Positions 1 through 10,367 of a stretch of 64,000 nucleotides of DNA are shown in pieces. Made by a program: the position numbers and the translations under genes. Under the pieces are notes generated by a model. It saw only the letters and a list, made by a program, of their open reading frames with translations, did not search any database and was not told the DNA's origin. Source of the DNA: Prorocentrum cordatum (taxonomy: Eukaryota > Sar > Dinophyceae > Prorocentrales > Prorocentraceae). The stretch covers positions 452,001-516,000 of the forward strand of contig CAUYUJ010021048.1 in assembly GCA_963575745.1 (NCBI GenBank), given 5' to 3'. Every line of letters starts with the position of its first letter. Within the stretch, counting starts at the first letter, position 1.

Positions 1-172
1 TATAGCCCAATAGCCCAATAGCCCAATAGCCCCATAGCCCCCTAGCCCCATAGCCCTATAGCCCTGTAGCCCTATAGCCCTATAGCCCTATAGCACTATA
101 GCCCTATGGTCCTAAAGCCCTATAGGCGTATATAGTCCTATAGCCCTATAGCCCTATAGCCCGAATCCCACC
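1..172. repeat. 8-bp tandem array, CCCTATAG
   Basis: Near-perfect tandem copies of an 8-bp unit (CCCTATAG, with variants such as CCCAATAG and CCCCATAG) fill the left edge. The unit differs from the TTTAGGG telomere repeat expected for dinoflagellates, so this is read as an interstitial satellite. A second array of the same unit lies at 1,139-1,293. The array is cut by the window edge. Confidence 0.9.
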
Positions 173-295
173 AGCCCTCTGGGCGTCGGTGGTTTAGGGC
201 GTTTCCTCTTCCACCCCTCCCTCTTCCCCTTCGGGGAGGGGTTTACCCCTCCCCCTACCCCCTCCCCACTGACCTGGACAGGAGGGGCGGGGAGC

Positions 296-715
296 GGTCA
301 GAGCGTCCAAGATGGCCCAGGACGGCTCCAAGAGGGCCTCAGAGAGCCCAAGATCGCCTCCAAGATGGCTCAAGATAGCGCAAGATGCCTGAAGATGGTT
401 CAGAAGACGCTCCAACACGTTCCAAGACCGCTCCAAGATGGTTCCAAGTGCCCACAAGAGCATCATTAGAGTGCCCTCAAAAGGCCGAAATGCTTCAAAA
501 CCCTAGGGAAAATCAATGTTTTTGGTGTTCTCACTTTTTCGCTTCCGAAGCCCATCCGAGGCCTCAAGATGGCGCCAAGATGTCCCAACTGGGCCCCAAC
601 AGGGGCCCAAGAGAGCCTCAAGACTGCCTCAACAGCGTCCAAGAGCGCTCCAAGAGCGATCCAAGAGGGGTCCAGGAAGCGATTTTAGACAGTCTGGAGG
701 GCCAACGCTAATTAA
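296..715. repeat. Degenerate CCAAGATGGC-type short repeat
   Basis: Loosely repeated 10-20 bp phrases built on CAAGATGGC and CTCCAAGAG. An AT-richer tail near 490-550 resembles, in reverse orientation, the tail of the 13-kb tandem unit. ORFs here are low-complexity shadows. The same class recurs at 4.4, 13.1, 22.6, 32.7 and 42.9 kb. The sequence from 720 to 935 shows nothing recognisable. Confidence 0.6.
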
Positions 716-939
716 AGCTCTGCTCTTCTTTGATAGATTTGCTCCCAGATGCCCCCCCAGAGCGCCCCGATGGCGTCTAAAAGGACCCCAGACGCCCAAA
801 AACTGCTTCAAAATAAATTCAATCGAGCGCTCGCGCGGGACGCGAAGCCCAGAATACTGCGAAAACACATGTAAGAGCAACCGAAACGATCAAATGCTTC
901 TCACAGCCCACCAAACCGTTCGAAGATACCTCCAAGACG

Positions 940-1046
940 CCACCAGGGAGGAGGAAGAGGCGGAGGAAGAGGAGGAGGAGGAGGAAGAGGAGGAGGAGAG
1001 GGAGGAGGAGAGGAGGAGGAGGAAGAAGGCGGAGGAGAAGGAGGAA
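940..1046. repeat. (GGA)n purine tract
   Basis: Imperfect GAG/GGA triplet array. Its poly-Glu reading frame is treated as a by-product of the repeat. Confidence 0.9.
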
Positions 1047-1138
1047 GAGGGGGAGAAGAACAGCTGCCGATCATCGGCGCTCTTCGTTCGAGTGCCTGGT
1101 GTAGGATGGGCTGGTGGGGATACGCGAAGCGTCAAGAA

Positions 1139-1293
1139 TAGCCTTATAGCCCTTAGCCCTATAGCCCTATAGCCCTGTAGCCCTATAGCCCCATAGCCCT
1201 AAAGGCTTCTGGCCCTATATCCCTATGGCCACATCGCCCTATAGCCCTATGGCCCCATAGCCCTAAAGCCCTAAAGCCCCATAGCCCCCCCCA
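1139..1293. repeat. Second CCCTATAG array
   Basis: Same 8-bp unit as at 1-172, more diverged (CCCTAAAG, CCCATAG). The two arrays bracket about 970 bp. Confidence 0.85.
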
Positions 1294-1363
1294 AGTTCTG
1301 ATTGGGGTTTTTCTCTGGTATCATTTGGTTCAGTTGCAGCTACCCTTATGCGGCGCCAAGCCC

Positions 1364-1466
1364 GGGGGGGAGAGGCGGGAGGCAGGGAGGGAGGGGGGAG
1401 GGGAAGGGGGAAGGGGGGGAGGTAGGGAGGGAGGAGGAAGAGGTGGAGGGAGGGGGAGGAATGGGG
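1364..1466. repeat. G/A-rich tract
   Basis: Poly-purine stretch of GGGA and GGAGG units directly beside an exon-like island on its right. Confidence 0.75.
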
Positions 1467-1469
1467 GCT

Positions 1470-1582
1470 CCGTGGGGCGTCCCAAGCTCCTCGAAGGTGC
1501 CCTTGAAGGGGGCGCTGTACAGGAACTTGCGCCCGCCGGGCTTCTTCGCCTTAGAGACAACGCCCACCTCCAACTCATCCCC
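1470..1582 (-). CDS. Exon-like island, unknown protein
   Basis: On the minus strand a short stretch with very high GC at third codon positions reads GDELEVGVVSKAKKPGGRKF and continues for about 17 more residues. A pyrimidine-free run ending in AG just before GGGGATGAG could be the acceptor. No donor was identified and no family is recognised. It sits between two purine/pyrimidine tracts, as do the islands at 3.4-3.7 and 19.2 kb. It may be a single exon of a long minus-strand gene or a chance open stretch. Confidence 0.3.
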
Positions 1583-1587
1583 CTGTC

Positions 1588-1690
1588 CTGCTCCTCCCCT
1601 CCTCCTCCTCCTCCTCCTCCTCCTCCTCCTCCTCCTCCTCCTCCTCCTCCTCCTCCTGCTCCTCTTCCTCCTCTTCCTCCGCCTCGCGAT
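1588..1690. repeat. (CTC)n pyrimidine tract
   Basis: Nearly pure CTC/TCC triplets for about 100 bp. Long ORFs here are repeat shadows. From 1,700 to 2,515 no feature can be supported. Confidence 0.9.
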
Positions 1691-2526
1691 CTCGTTCTGG
1701 TCTCTCCGCCCTCCTCCTCCTCATCGCTCCGCGCCCGGTCGCCGTCTTCTGCATGCGGTACGTCCCAGCCCCTGGCAGGATGAGGGACAAGGAGGGGGGA
1801 TCTCGGCTCACCATGTCGGTGGACAATTCTGGCCCTCCCTGGGAAAGAACGGGCAAACGAGAACTGATGCCCGCTGACCCCTGCCGTCCGCGGCGCGAGA
1901 GAAAGAGCCGAACGACTCCTCGAGGGATGCGTGCACGGGAAGTGCAGAGACGAACGCCTCATCACATGGGATAGCGCTGAGACGAACGGCTCCAGAATGG
2001 AAGTTTTCCAGAAGCCCAGGCTGTCCGCCCCCTGGCATCCGCCGACATCATCTGTTCCATCTGCGGCCCCAGAAACCCCGACTGCTTCCGCTGGCGTAGC
2101 TGGCGTAGCTTCTCGTCGCGGATCAGGTTTTGATGGTCCTGGGGCCCGATGGCGGCCCCCGATGGCCGAAAGCGAAGAAAAACCCGCCGATTAAAAAAAA
2201 CAGCTCGCCGGAGATCTGGGCCACACTCGGAAGCCGGCATCGCGACCCCTGATCATCCGCGACGAGAAACGTTCGGTAGCAGATGTCGGTTCGAAGACGT
2301 CGACGGCTCGCTCATTACCAACATTTGCGGCCAGAGTCCGAGTTTCGGTCGCGACTTCCGTCCAACAATGCTTTTTTCTGGAGACATGAAAACTCAACAA
2401 CTGGCATCAAACAACAAACAACAAACCACAAGCATCATCCGCGCCGTGGAACACCATTTCAGCCACGCGCACAGGGACGGTGTAAGACCGTTCGGCCCCT
2501 CACCCTGACTAGCAAAATTATGATAA

Positions 2527-2583
2527 GGAGGAGGAGGAGGAGGAGGAGACGGATGAGGAGGAAGGGGAGGAGGAGGATTACGA
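2527..2583. repeat. (AGG)n tract
   Basis: Short AGG/GGA triplet array. Confidence 0.8.
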
Positions 2584-2617
2584 TTTGAGAAGAAAGCGGA
2601 AGAAAACATCGAACTCC

Positions 2618-2676
2618 GACATCGCCCGAAAACGGCCCAAAACCATCCCTCGCGACTTTTCCGCGACGAGACGAAG
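2618..2676 (+). mobile_element. Partial copy of dispersed hairpin-ended element
   Basis: Keeps only the hairpin-bearing end of a family with fuller copies at 2,899-3,052, 20,158-20,272 and 31,722-31,872. The shared pieces are an AACGGCC-like stretch and the stem pair CCTCGCG ... CGCGACGAG. Short and diverged. Confidence 0.4.
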
Positions 2677-2898
2677 TGAAACAAGGAGGAGGAGAAACAT
2701 GGGGAAGAGCTGAATTGCCGATCACTGGACTTCACGCGTTCGCAGTTTGCCCCCCCTTGTCCGGCCTATCTCGCTCCACGCGGCCTGCTCCCCAGTCTTC
2801 ACAGGGTGGAACACAGGGTCGGTGCCGCGCGAAATCATCAGCCCTGCCGCGGCCGCGGCTCGAGGAGGACGAGGAGTAAAGGGATCCCCGCGTCCTCT

Positions 2899-3052
2899 CG
2901 TCACGAAAGAATCACGACGAGAGGTTCTTGGCCGTTATCGGCCTCCGGGGAAGCTCTCTGGGCCTTGGGACCGTCCAAAATCGGCCCGGGATGAAAAACC
3001 GGTCCCAGGGAAGGGCCCCAGACCTCTGGGCTCTGGGGGTCGACGTTATGAC
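2899..3052 (-). mobile_element. Dispersed ~150-bp element with terminal hairpin
   Basis: Read on the minus strand it runs from GTCGACCCCCAGAG through AGGTCTGG and CTTCCCTGGGACC to a terminal stem, CCTCTCGTC paired with GACGAGAGG around a 13-nt loop. The order of blocks matches the copies at 20 and 31 kb. No coding capacity, and terminal repeats or target duplications were not seen. A non-autonomous transposon or SINE-like unit is the likeliest class. Confidence 0.6.
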
Positions 3053-3094
3053 TAAAAATCCCTCTTCCTTTCTTGCCTCTTCTTGCTGCCATTG

Positions 3095-3335
3095 TTCCTC
3101 CAGCCTCCTCCTCCTCCTCCTCCTCCTCCTTCCCCTCCACCTCTTTCTCGTCACCATCCTATTCCTCTCCCCCGCCCCGCACGGCTCCTCGTGTCCCTCC
3201 CCCTCTTCGTCGTGTGAAGGAGGGGAGGCGCGTGATGAGGAGCAAGAGCATGAGCACGCGCATAGGCATGAGGAGGGGGAAGAGAAAGAGAAACGATTTC
3301 CTCCTCCTCCTCCTGCTGCTGCTGCTGCTCCAACT
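3095..3335. repeat. CTC/CTG-rich tracts
   Basis: Two pyrimidine-rich triplet runs (about 3,098-3,141 and 3,298-3,332) around mixed purine-rich sequence. They abut the 3' side of a minus-strand exon-like island. Confidence 0.75.
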
Positions 3336-3384
3336 CTCCCGACCTGCCCGCTCCCACGCGCGGGAAGGCCTGTGCTGTACGACT

Positions 3385-3661
3385 CGTCCTCGGTCACCTT
3401 GAGTCCTGTCATCAGGGACCCGCTCGGATCTGCGAGGCTCATCTCCTTCTGGAGCTTGTAGACGTCCACCTGGACATGCTCGCCCTCGCAATGGTACCTG
3501 GCAGCGTCCGTACTGTAGAAGGGTCTGGGGGCTGGCCGCTGGTAGTCAATAGATTCGGGAAGGCCCTGTCCGAAATCGCCCTGGCTCTCGAGGACTCCCA
3601 TCAGACTCATGACTCGTGACTTGCCGAAGCGTGTCCATGCGGCGATTCGCTGCACTGTCAT
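3385..3661 (-). CDS. Exon-like ORF segment, unknown protein
   Basis: An ATG on the minus strand at 3,661, with an in-frame TAG upstream, opens a natural-looking stretch of about 92 residues starting MTVQRIAAWTRFGKSRV and containing YKLQKEMSLADPSGSL. Amino-acid mix is balanced, unlike the repeat shadows around it. The frame then runs into Gly/Ala and triplet-repeat sequence, so a donor probably lies near 3,385. No domain recognised. It could be a first coding exon of a minus-strand gene or a retroposed fragment. Confidence 0.35.
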
Positions 3662-4430
3662 ACGGGGACATCTTGAATGAGTCTAAAAGTGGCCGGGCAA
3701 TAATCTTTCCCTTGTGGATATACAAAGTGGGAGATGTTATCTCACTTCTGTTTACACACTGTTCATGGGACCAGAGATAACCCTGGATAGCTCCCACACC
3801 CGGCCAGGCCGACAGAGGTCGTGCTAGGAGTCTACGGGGAAAGAGGGGTCCGCTCAGCGCTGCCGCAATCGCTCGTGCCCAACATGAACCACTTTCGTGA
3901 GGAAAGAACAGCCGCAACGAACGCTGATGACGGAGCGGAGGGGCTGTTCTGGCCACGGCGGGCCTCGGCCATGAAGAGGCCCCCTAACGCAGATCGAGGG
4001 AGCGGGCCCGAGAGCCAGCCTCTCCGGAGCCCAACGTGGGCCCTACACTCCAACCCGCTGACTGCGCTATTCGAAGGACACCAGGCAGTCGGACAAAAAA
4101 CGAGGAAGCGACGAGCTGACGGGCTCGCCACGGCGGCGCGTCATTGATACTCTCCTCTCCAAAACTCCACCGCCTCGCGCCCCAACGGCCCCCCGTGATG
4201 TTGTACTTTGTGTTTCCGGTAACGGTCGTTACCCAGGGAGAGGGGTGGTAACGGTAAGGTTTGTGCGAAGCGGGCCACGTCGGGACGGGGGTGCGCTGCG
4301 ATCGCCAAAATATGCGGGCGGGCACCACCAAATGGGGGGTCCAACGCCCCCCCCTCCCACGTGCGCTCGTTACCGTCACCCCTCCTCATTGTCCTCCCCC
4401 CCGTGTCGTTAGGCTGGAGGTATCTTTGAA
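3662..4430. other. No gene recognised
   Basis: Mixed-composition sequence with no supportable gene, RNA or repeat. Overlapping open frames on both strands have no recognisable motif. Confidence 0.4.
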
Positions 4431-4436
4431 GAGTGT

Positions 4437-4760
4437 TTGGAGTCGCCTGGGAGGCCTGTCGGAGGTCTTTTGACATTCAGTTTAAATCTCTATGGGGGCA
4501 TATTAGAGCTTCTGGGGGTGTCTTGGGGGCCCCTCGGGCGCTCTTGGGGGCTTCTGGGAAGCCTCTTGAACCCTGCTGGCGGTTTCGGTGGCCATCTTTT
4601 CGGGACGGGTTGGACATGTCAGTTCGGGTTCCTGCTCTTGGGCCACTCTTGGGGCCCTCCTGGAACGCTCTTGGCCCGCCTTGGGAGTCCTCTGGGCCGC
4701 CTTGGGGCCGTATCGCGGACCTCTTGGGCCGCCTTTTGAGGATTGGGAGGGGGGCCTCTT
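4437..4760. repeat. Degenerate CTTGGGGGCC-type repeat
   Basis: Repeated phrases such as CTCTTGGGGGC and GCCTTGGGG. This is the reverse-complement sense of the repeat at 296-715. ORFs on both strands are Gly/Leu/Trp or Pro/Arg shadows. Confidence 0.6.
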
Positions 4761-4764
4761 GAGC

Positions 4765-6400
4765 TGTCTTGCCACGTAGAAACTCGAAACAGCGATAACG
4801 CGACAATCGTGTGAAACGCCGTTGGGATGTTATTGATGTCTGCCTCCTGGGGGTCCTCTTGGAGCTGCCGTGGGGCGTATTGGGGGGACCTTCGGGCGCA
4901 TGTGGTCATCCTGCACCGTCTTGGCAATCTATAGGCGCTCTCCTGGGCAAGTTTGTAATCCGCCGACCCTGTGTCGGCGCGTGCGAGGGGGAATTTGTTG
5001 CCCCTAAATCGTCCTCAGACACGATGTTCATTCCCAAGAGTCTTCCTGGGACCCTGTTTGGCGACCCGAATTCGTCAGCTCGATGCGCATCGAGGCAGGC
5101 CGCAGTCGAAGTCGTCATTAAATCGAAGGGCAGCCCCTTCCCTTCGATCCCTGCCCCACCTGGGATGGGGGAGCCTGAGGGGGGCCTGGACGCATGACGG
5201 ACCAATTGCAACCGACTGGTACCAACTCAATCCGCCCGTGCCACTCCTCAACTGGCCGAAAAACCGACTGGTACCAAATACAACCAGCCACAATGCGATT
5301 ATGATGGGGGCGTTCTTAGACGGTTCAAACATATAATGCAGCTCTTACGTGTACACACCAACAGACAACATCTGTGCCAGAGTTGGAAGTGGTGTTCGCG
5401 TGTTTTCCTACGTATGGGACTTGGAGGTGTGCCGTTTTGGACACGAGCAGCAAGCGCCCATCTTACTAGAGCTGCACGGCTATCGTATGAGAGCTGTACA
5501 GCATTCGTGCGGCAGCTGTGTAAGGCTTCGCATTGCCTGGTTTTCGTGTGAACATTGTAGAACCTCATGTGGGAGCTGTGAACATTCCATGAGCAAGCAA
5601 GGGGAGATTCATAAAAGAAATGTGGAAACGCATTATGTAAATATACAAGCCCACTTGATCAATACGAGATTTAGTTGCCATCTGGAACAACAGGCGTCAT
5701 GTGCGTAGGTTGCAAGAGAGAGTTGCCACATGTCATTTGAAGGCGCGAGGGCTTGAGTAATATGGCGTGAGATCGGTGGAACCTGCACATGGTTTCATGT
5801 TGCTCTCAAATTGGACTTGCATCACCTCCAATGGAAATGCCAATCTCTCATGTGAAGAATTGTCTCGGGTTGTCGTGCTAAGAACCCCGCACAACCGTCG
5901 TTCGGGAGTTAGCCGGTTTCCCACAATAAGTGTAGACCACACGCATTAGAAGCCCATCGTTTTCAAGCGAGACACGTGACGCTTGTCACAAACATCTGAT
6001 TCGGCGTCATTCGAGAAAATTGGCTGGACACAAGAATTGTGTAGCGTCCACGGTGGATGTGTTGGCCCTTCTTTTGAACAGATGTATAACTGTGATGTGA
6101 CAAATATGTGGGTGCCACACGAACTCTGTATACCTGCCACGCAAGAGCGTTATACAGTCCACACGGGGCATAGACGTCAAATGATCGTTGCACGGGTGCC
6201 ACTTGAGAACCGTAACTGTTTCAACCAGGAAATGTAATTCGCTCAAGTGGGAACTGTATTGCAATATGCGTGTAAGAAGTTGCCGAGCGGCCACATGCGG
6301 CTTGCATGGTTCCCGCGCGAGGGGCTGTGTAGGTTTCGTAAGGGACGTGTATAGTTATATGTTAACCAGCGTGGACCCCAAACAGTGTGCTAGCGGTATG
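4765..6400. other. AT-richer region without supported gene
   Basis: Base composition falls relative to the flanks. At 5,460-5,590 an AGCTGT-centred phrase of about 25-30 bp recurs loosely, giving a Cys-rich frame (119 residues from 5,349) that is probably a repeat by-product. A direct repeat AACCGACTGGTACCA occurs at about 5,211 and 5,264. No gene supported. Confidence 0.4.
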
Positions 6401-6404
6401 GGTT

Positions 6405-6575
6405 GTACAATCGACGTGGTGCAATCGAAGTAGCGGTGCGAACTATGTCGTGCAACCTGCGTGCTGCAATCTCTACGCACTGCAGTATGTGCGCGGTGAA
6501 AAATATGTGGCGCGACCTACGTTGCGCAATCTATGTGATGCAATCTGCGTTGTGCAATCTATGTGGTCCAGTTGA
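6405..6575. repeat. GTGCAATCTATGT-type minisatellite
   Basis: About ten diverged copies of a 15-16 bp unit approximating GTGCAATCTATGTGG. A sister array lies at 7,585-7,735. Confidence 0.7.
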
Positions 6576-6756
6576 TGCATGGTCACCAGTGAATTGTATC
6601 CCACGGTTCCCGCAATTATCCCACCCACCCGGCCGCTACGTGTGTTGCGAAACCCATGCGGCGGCGATTGCGATGACTGCTTGGCACTGGCTGGCGCATC
6701 GCTGCGGCCGCTCTGGCGCGCGCAGGTTCGCGCGCAGAGCGGCCAGCTAGTCTGGC

Positions 6757-7383
6757 GTGACCGACGAGGTCGCGGTGGGGCAGACCGCTGGTGAATTCAT
6801 AGCGCGTCCCGCAGGCGGCGCTGATGCGCAGGCAGTCCAGTGCGAGTCGATGCGGTATCATGGCGACGTCGGCAACGGCAGACACGATGATGGTAGTAGC
6901 GATGCTGGCGGCGATGATGACGACGACGACGGCAAAGCCAACGACGGCGCCGACGCTGATCGCGCCAGCGACGAAGATGGTGTCGACGCGTCGACGTTAA
7001 AGGTTTCGGACAGATCTCGTCATGTGCACGCGACCGACGGGCGCGAGTGTCCGGCATGTTATTCTTTGACAGGGACTGCGTCCGCCCACCCCCCCTCACC
7101 AGCAAGCGCGCGAGGGCGTTCGAATGATTTCAGCACACGCGCGCGAGAGGCCCTTTTGGTCGCATTTTATGAAAATCTTGACGGACATACTGCATTCGCA
7201 AGAATTCGCACGCGCAGACTTTTTGAAAACGCATGGGGCACAGCCACTGGTTGCTTACATGTGTTCGGGGACTTCGATCTTGAAATGCATACGTCACCTC
7301 AAATGTTTGAAACATTTCGGCATGCGCGCGCGGCGCCGCGCGCGTGTCCACTGTGTCTCATGTGTTGTAAAGGGGGTTATTGA
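6757..7383 (+). CDS. Unassigned open frame (208 codons)
   Basis: Begins at GTG rather than ATG. It has an Asp-rich stretch (about residues 50-60) and a Cys-containing C-terminus. A different frame at 7,124-7,606 is equally open. No domain or splice signal supports either, and the two GTGCAATC minisatellites flank the pair. Listed only because it is the longest open stretch between them. Confidence 0.15.
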   Translation: MTDEVAVGQTAGEFIARPAGGADAQAVQCESMRYHGDVGNGRHDDGSSDAGGDDDDDDGKANDGADADRASDEDGVDASTLKVSDRSRHVHATDGRECPACYSLTGTASAHPPSPASARGRSNDFSTRAREALLVAFYENLDGHTAFARIRTRRLFENAWGTATGCLHVFGDFDLEMHTSPQMFETFRHARAAPRACPLCLMCCKGGY

Positions 7384-7584
7384 GACCGGATGCTTGTTTC
7401 TAGGCGAGCGCGCGCGCTTTGTAATATTTGATATAGGGGGGGGTCGATACGAGGTCTGTCAGGGATGGTATGGATTCGTATTAAAAATGAACGATGGGGC
7501 ATATTCAGATGCAAACTGCGCTATCCCAGGGGGAGGCGATTTAAAGACCAGGGGGTGCACCCTGATTTCTTTAAAAAGGAGAAC

Positions 7585-7735
7585 CGATGCGGTGCGACCA
7601 ATGTGATTCGTTCTATGTGGTGCGATCTGTGTTGTGCAATATTTGTTGTGAAATCTATGTCGTGCGACCTGTGTCGTGCAATCTATGTCGCGTAGCCTAT
7701 GTCGCGCGATCTATGTTGTGCCGCCCGAGTCCAAA
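7585..7735. repeat. Second GTGCAATCTATGT-type minisatellite
   Basis: Same 15-16 bp unit as at 6,405-6,575 with alternating ATGTCGTGC and ATGTTGTGC versions. Confidence 0.7.
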
Positions 7736-7763
7736 CGACGGGCGCCGACGGCAAGGCCGTCAG

Positions 7764-8020
7764 ACCAGCCCGCAGGCCCCGACGACGGGCGGCGACGAGG
7801 CCCAAGCCCAGGCGACGGGCGGCAACAGGGCGGCGACGGCGAGAACGTAGCCGCCATGCCGAACCGCAGGCCCAGAAGACGGGCGGCGACGAGGCGGCGA
7901 CGGCGAGAACATAGCCGCCAGACCGACCCGCAGGCCCAGACGACGGGCGGCGACGAGGCGGCGGACGGGCGGCGACGCGGAGAGCATAGTCGCCACATCG
8001 ACCCGCAGGCCCAGTTCCTC
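7764..8020. repeat. GC-rich minisatellite, ~64-95 bp unit
   Basis: Four copies anchored by CCGCAGGCCC at about 7,769, 7,864, 7,928 and 8,003, with internal GACGGGCGGCGACGAGG. Variable spacing comes from gain or loss of a GGCGACG sub-unit. Confidence 0.8.
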
Positions 8021-8109
8021 AGACAAACAAGTGAGAAGTCTGAATGCAAACGCTGTTTTGGGGAATGCCAGTGGATGGATAGCTCTACGGGTCGAACGAA
8101 GGATACTCA

Positions 8110-8290
8110 TCCTACTCCCCCACCCGTCTCTTCAAACGAGTAGGAAGCGAGGCGACTAGAAGAACGCTCTCCCACTCCCACCCAGAGCTCCAAACGTGTA
8201 GGAGAGTTGGCGAATGCAACAACGCCCTCCTACGCTCCCACCTTCGGTTCCAAACGGGGTGGAGAGTAGGCGAGTAGGAGAGCGTGTCTT
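8110..8290. repeat. Three-copy ~70-bp tandem repeat
   Basis: Three diverged copies built on CTCCCACC, TTCCAAACG and GTAGGAGAG. From 8,300 to 8,985 nothing further is recognised. Confidence 0.6.
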
Positions 8291-8988
8291 ACACTCTCTT
8301 GGCAACGGCGGCAGGCTCGGGCGCCACATTTCGAAGATGAGCCCAGTCCATCGCCGTCCCTCGCACCCAATGCACCCTCAATCTAGTTGGACGATGATGC
8401 TAGCCAGTCTCACGTGAAGCCATGCCAATGACCCCCGAAACTTCCATCCCGCACCAGGGAAAACAAAGCGAACTACAACCGTGCTAAACAAAACTCGGCT
8501 GCAATTCGCTTCCACGATTTGTGCACACGTACACATGCACCTACACAGGCGACTCGGAGGGCGCTCTACTGCTCGCCTGCCCGTGGTCTGGAAAGGCGAG
8601 CACTTCCCGTGTCGTTGTGCCTGCTCGCCGCCTCCCAGGGTCGCCGCCGAAGCGACAGCAGTAATCTGCCTCCGCCACGCGACAGCCCTGGAAGCCGCCG
8701 CACGGGGGGAGGGCGAAGAAACGTGCACCTTTCGTGTCCCGATGTGGCTCCAGAGAGCCCCTTTGGGGCCTCCAAGGTGCCATACAGAGGACCCTAGACA
8801 GCGGGCTTCCATAAAAGGAGCCCTAAACGGGCCCCTTTAGGGCCCCCTTTACGGCACATGTCTTGACTCTTGACTCCCCCCCATTGATCGCCTCCCGATA
8901 ACGCAATGCCCGAGCGCCTTCCCGAGCGCGCGCCGCATGCCTTCTGGAAGCCAGCACCGACTTGGGAAAACGGATCGGACCAGGACAT

Positions 8989-9230
8989 CCCTGACTACGG
9001 ACCTGCCGTACTTTGGGCTTAAAGCCGTGTCTGAAAGGCACCCCATTCGGTGCGAACAAATAGGGCGGAAATTTCCGCCTTAGGAGAAAAGGAGGAATAT
9101 CCTTTCCGCAAAAGCACGGCGGAAACAGCGATGGCAACATAGGGCTGGAATCTACATCAAAGGAAGTCGAAAAATGGGGTGGACATTTCCGCCCTACTGT
9201 CGACATCGTCCAACGGATCCAGAGTCAGGG
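8989..9230. mobile_element. MITE-like element, diverged copy
   Basis: Bounded by CCCTGACTACGG on the left and AGAGTCAGGG on the right. It contains the perfect 16-bp palindrome GGCGGAAATTTCCGCC at 9,064-9,079 and a second block AAAAGCACGGCGGAAACAG. Both blocks recur in the same order in the copy at 50,505-50,723. About 242 bp, non-coding. Target duplications are not convincing. Confidence 0.6.
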
Positions 9231-9432
9231 CTCCCGAGCCCGCGCCACAGGTCCTCTGGAAGCCGGCACCGAACCGGGAAAGCGGGTCGGCTCGGGACGT
9301 GCGTCGCATCGAGCCGCGTCGGCACGGAGCCAGCATCGGGATCGGGCCGGCCGCGCCAGGATGCTCTGGAGGCGCCATCGGGCCGCATCGGATCGCCCCC
9401 GCAATTGCCCGCTCTCGGCCCAGCAAACTGGG

Positions 9433-9577
9433 GCAGGGCTGAACCTAAACGGTGTTCTTCGTTTTCGTCGTGGTTTCGTTTTCCCTCGTTTTGTCTTCAA
9501 TCCGCAATTACCGCAAAACGAAGCCGGACCGAAAACGGCCCACGAAAACACCAACACACCGTTTAGGTCCAGCCCTG
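9433..9577. mobile_element. Foldback element
   Basis: Inverted termini AGGGCTGAACCTAAACGGTG and, on the right arm read in reverse complement, AGGGCTGGACCTAAACGGTG (19 of 20 identical) enclose about 100 bp that is itself partly self-complementary (GTTTTCGTCGTGG against CCCACGAAAAC). No ORF. Only one copy in the window. From 9,580 to 10,360 nothing supportable was found. Confidence 0.6.
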
Positions 9578-10367
9578 ATCTGGGGCAACGGGCCACCTCT
9601 CAGCACGGACTCGGGGATGAGCACGCAGCGTGAACGAAAAACTAGCTGCCTGCGTAGGGGCACCAGCGCCGTCCAGCCCGCACCCGACCGGCTTCGCCGA
9701 GCGGTGCCCGTGTCCTGGCCTCTCTGCGTGCGACAACGAGACGGCAGGAGAGGAGAGGCACCCCCGCCCCCACCACCACCACCCCTCGGCCAGTCCGACG
9801 ATTTGCTCCCATGCGGGCGGCGCACGGAGCAGAAGGGCCGCGTGCCAGACCGCGACGCCGTCACCTGGCAGCTCTTTTCGTCGCGCGATGTGTGCGTCCC
9901 TGGCAGGCGCACCGCGCCCCGACACGGCCAAGCCGTCTCCTGTCGCGGGCGCCCCCGCAGTGCAAAGCCGCTCTGCCGGCGCCAAGAAGGGCGACGCGCG
10001 GCAACTGAAAGAAATCGGCGGCACCGAGGCGAGCAATGCCCCTGGCCACGGTGACCTAACCATTGTTATGCGAACTACATGCCACACGATCAGAGAGATG
10101 TAAGACTCAAGTTTGGAGGACTCGAGCTGATCTGAATGGGCCGCTAAAAAAACGGCGAGACCCGGTCCGAAGTTTGACGCGAGCTCCCACTGCAGACATC
10201 CCACGAAAACTGGACCGTCAAATCCAGGACGGGCTCGTCAAACAGCGTCGGCAAATTGCTGCCCGAGTGTTGCCACCACCACCGCCGCTGCTGCTGCGCT
10301 GTTGCAGCTGCGACTTTTCGTGCCCGATGGCGACGCGGCCGTCCTGATAGAAGCCCAAGCTCATCAA

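Noticed and set aside
365-380. Spliced-leader-like GATGGCTCAAG
   Set aside because: Only about 9 nt match and it lies in a repeat rich in CAAGATGGCTC phrases.
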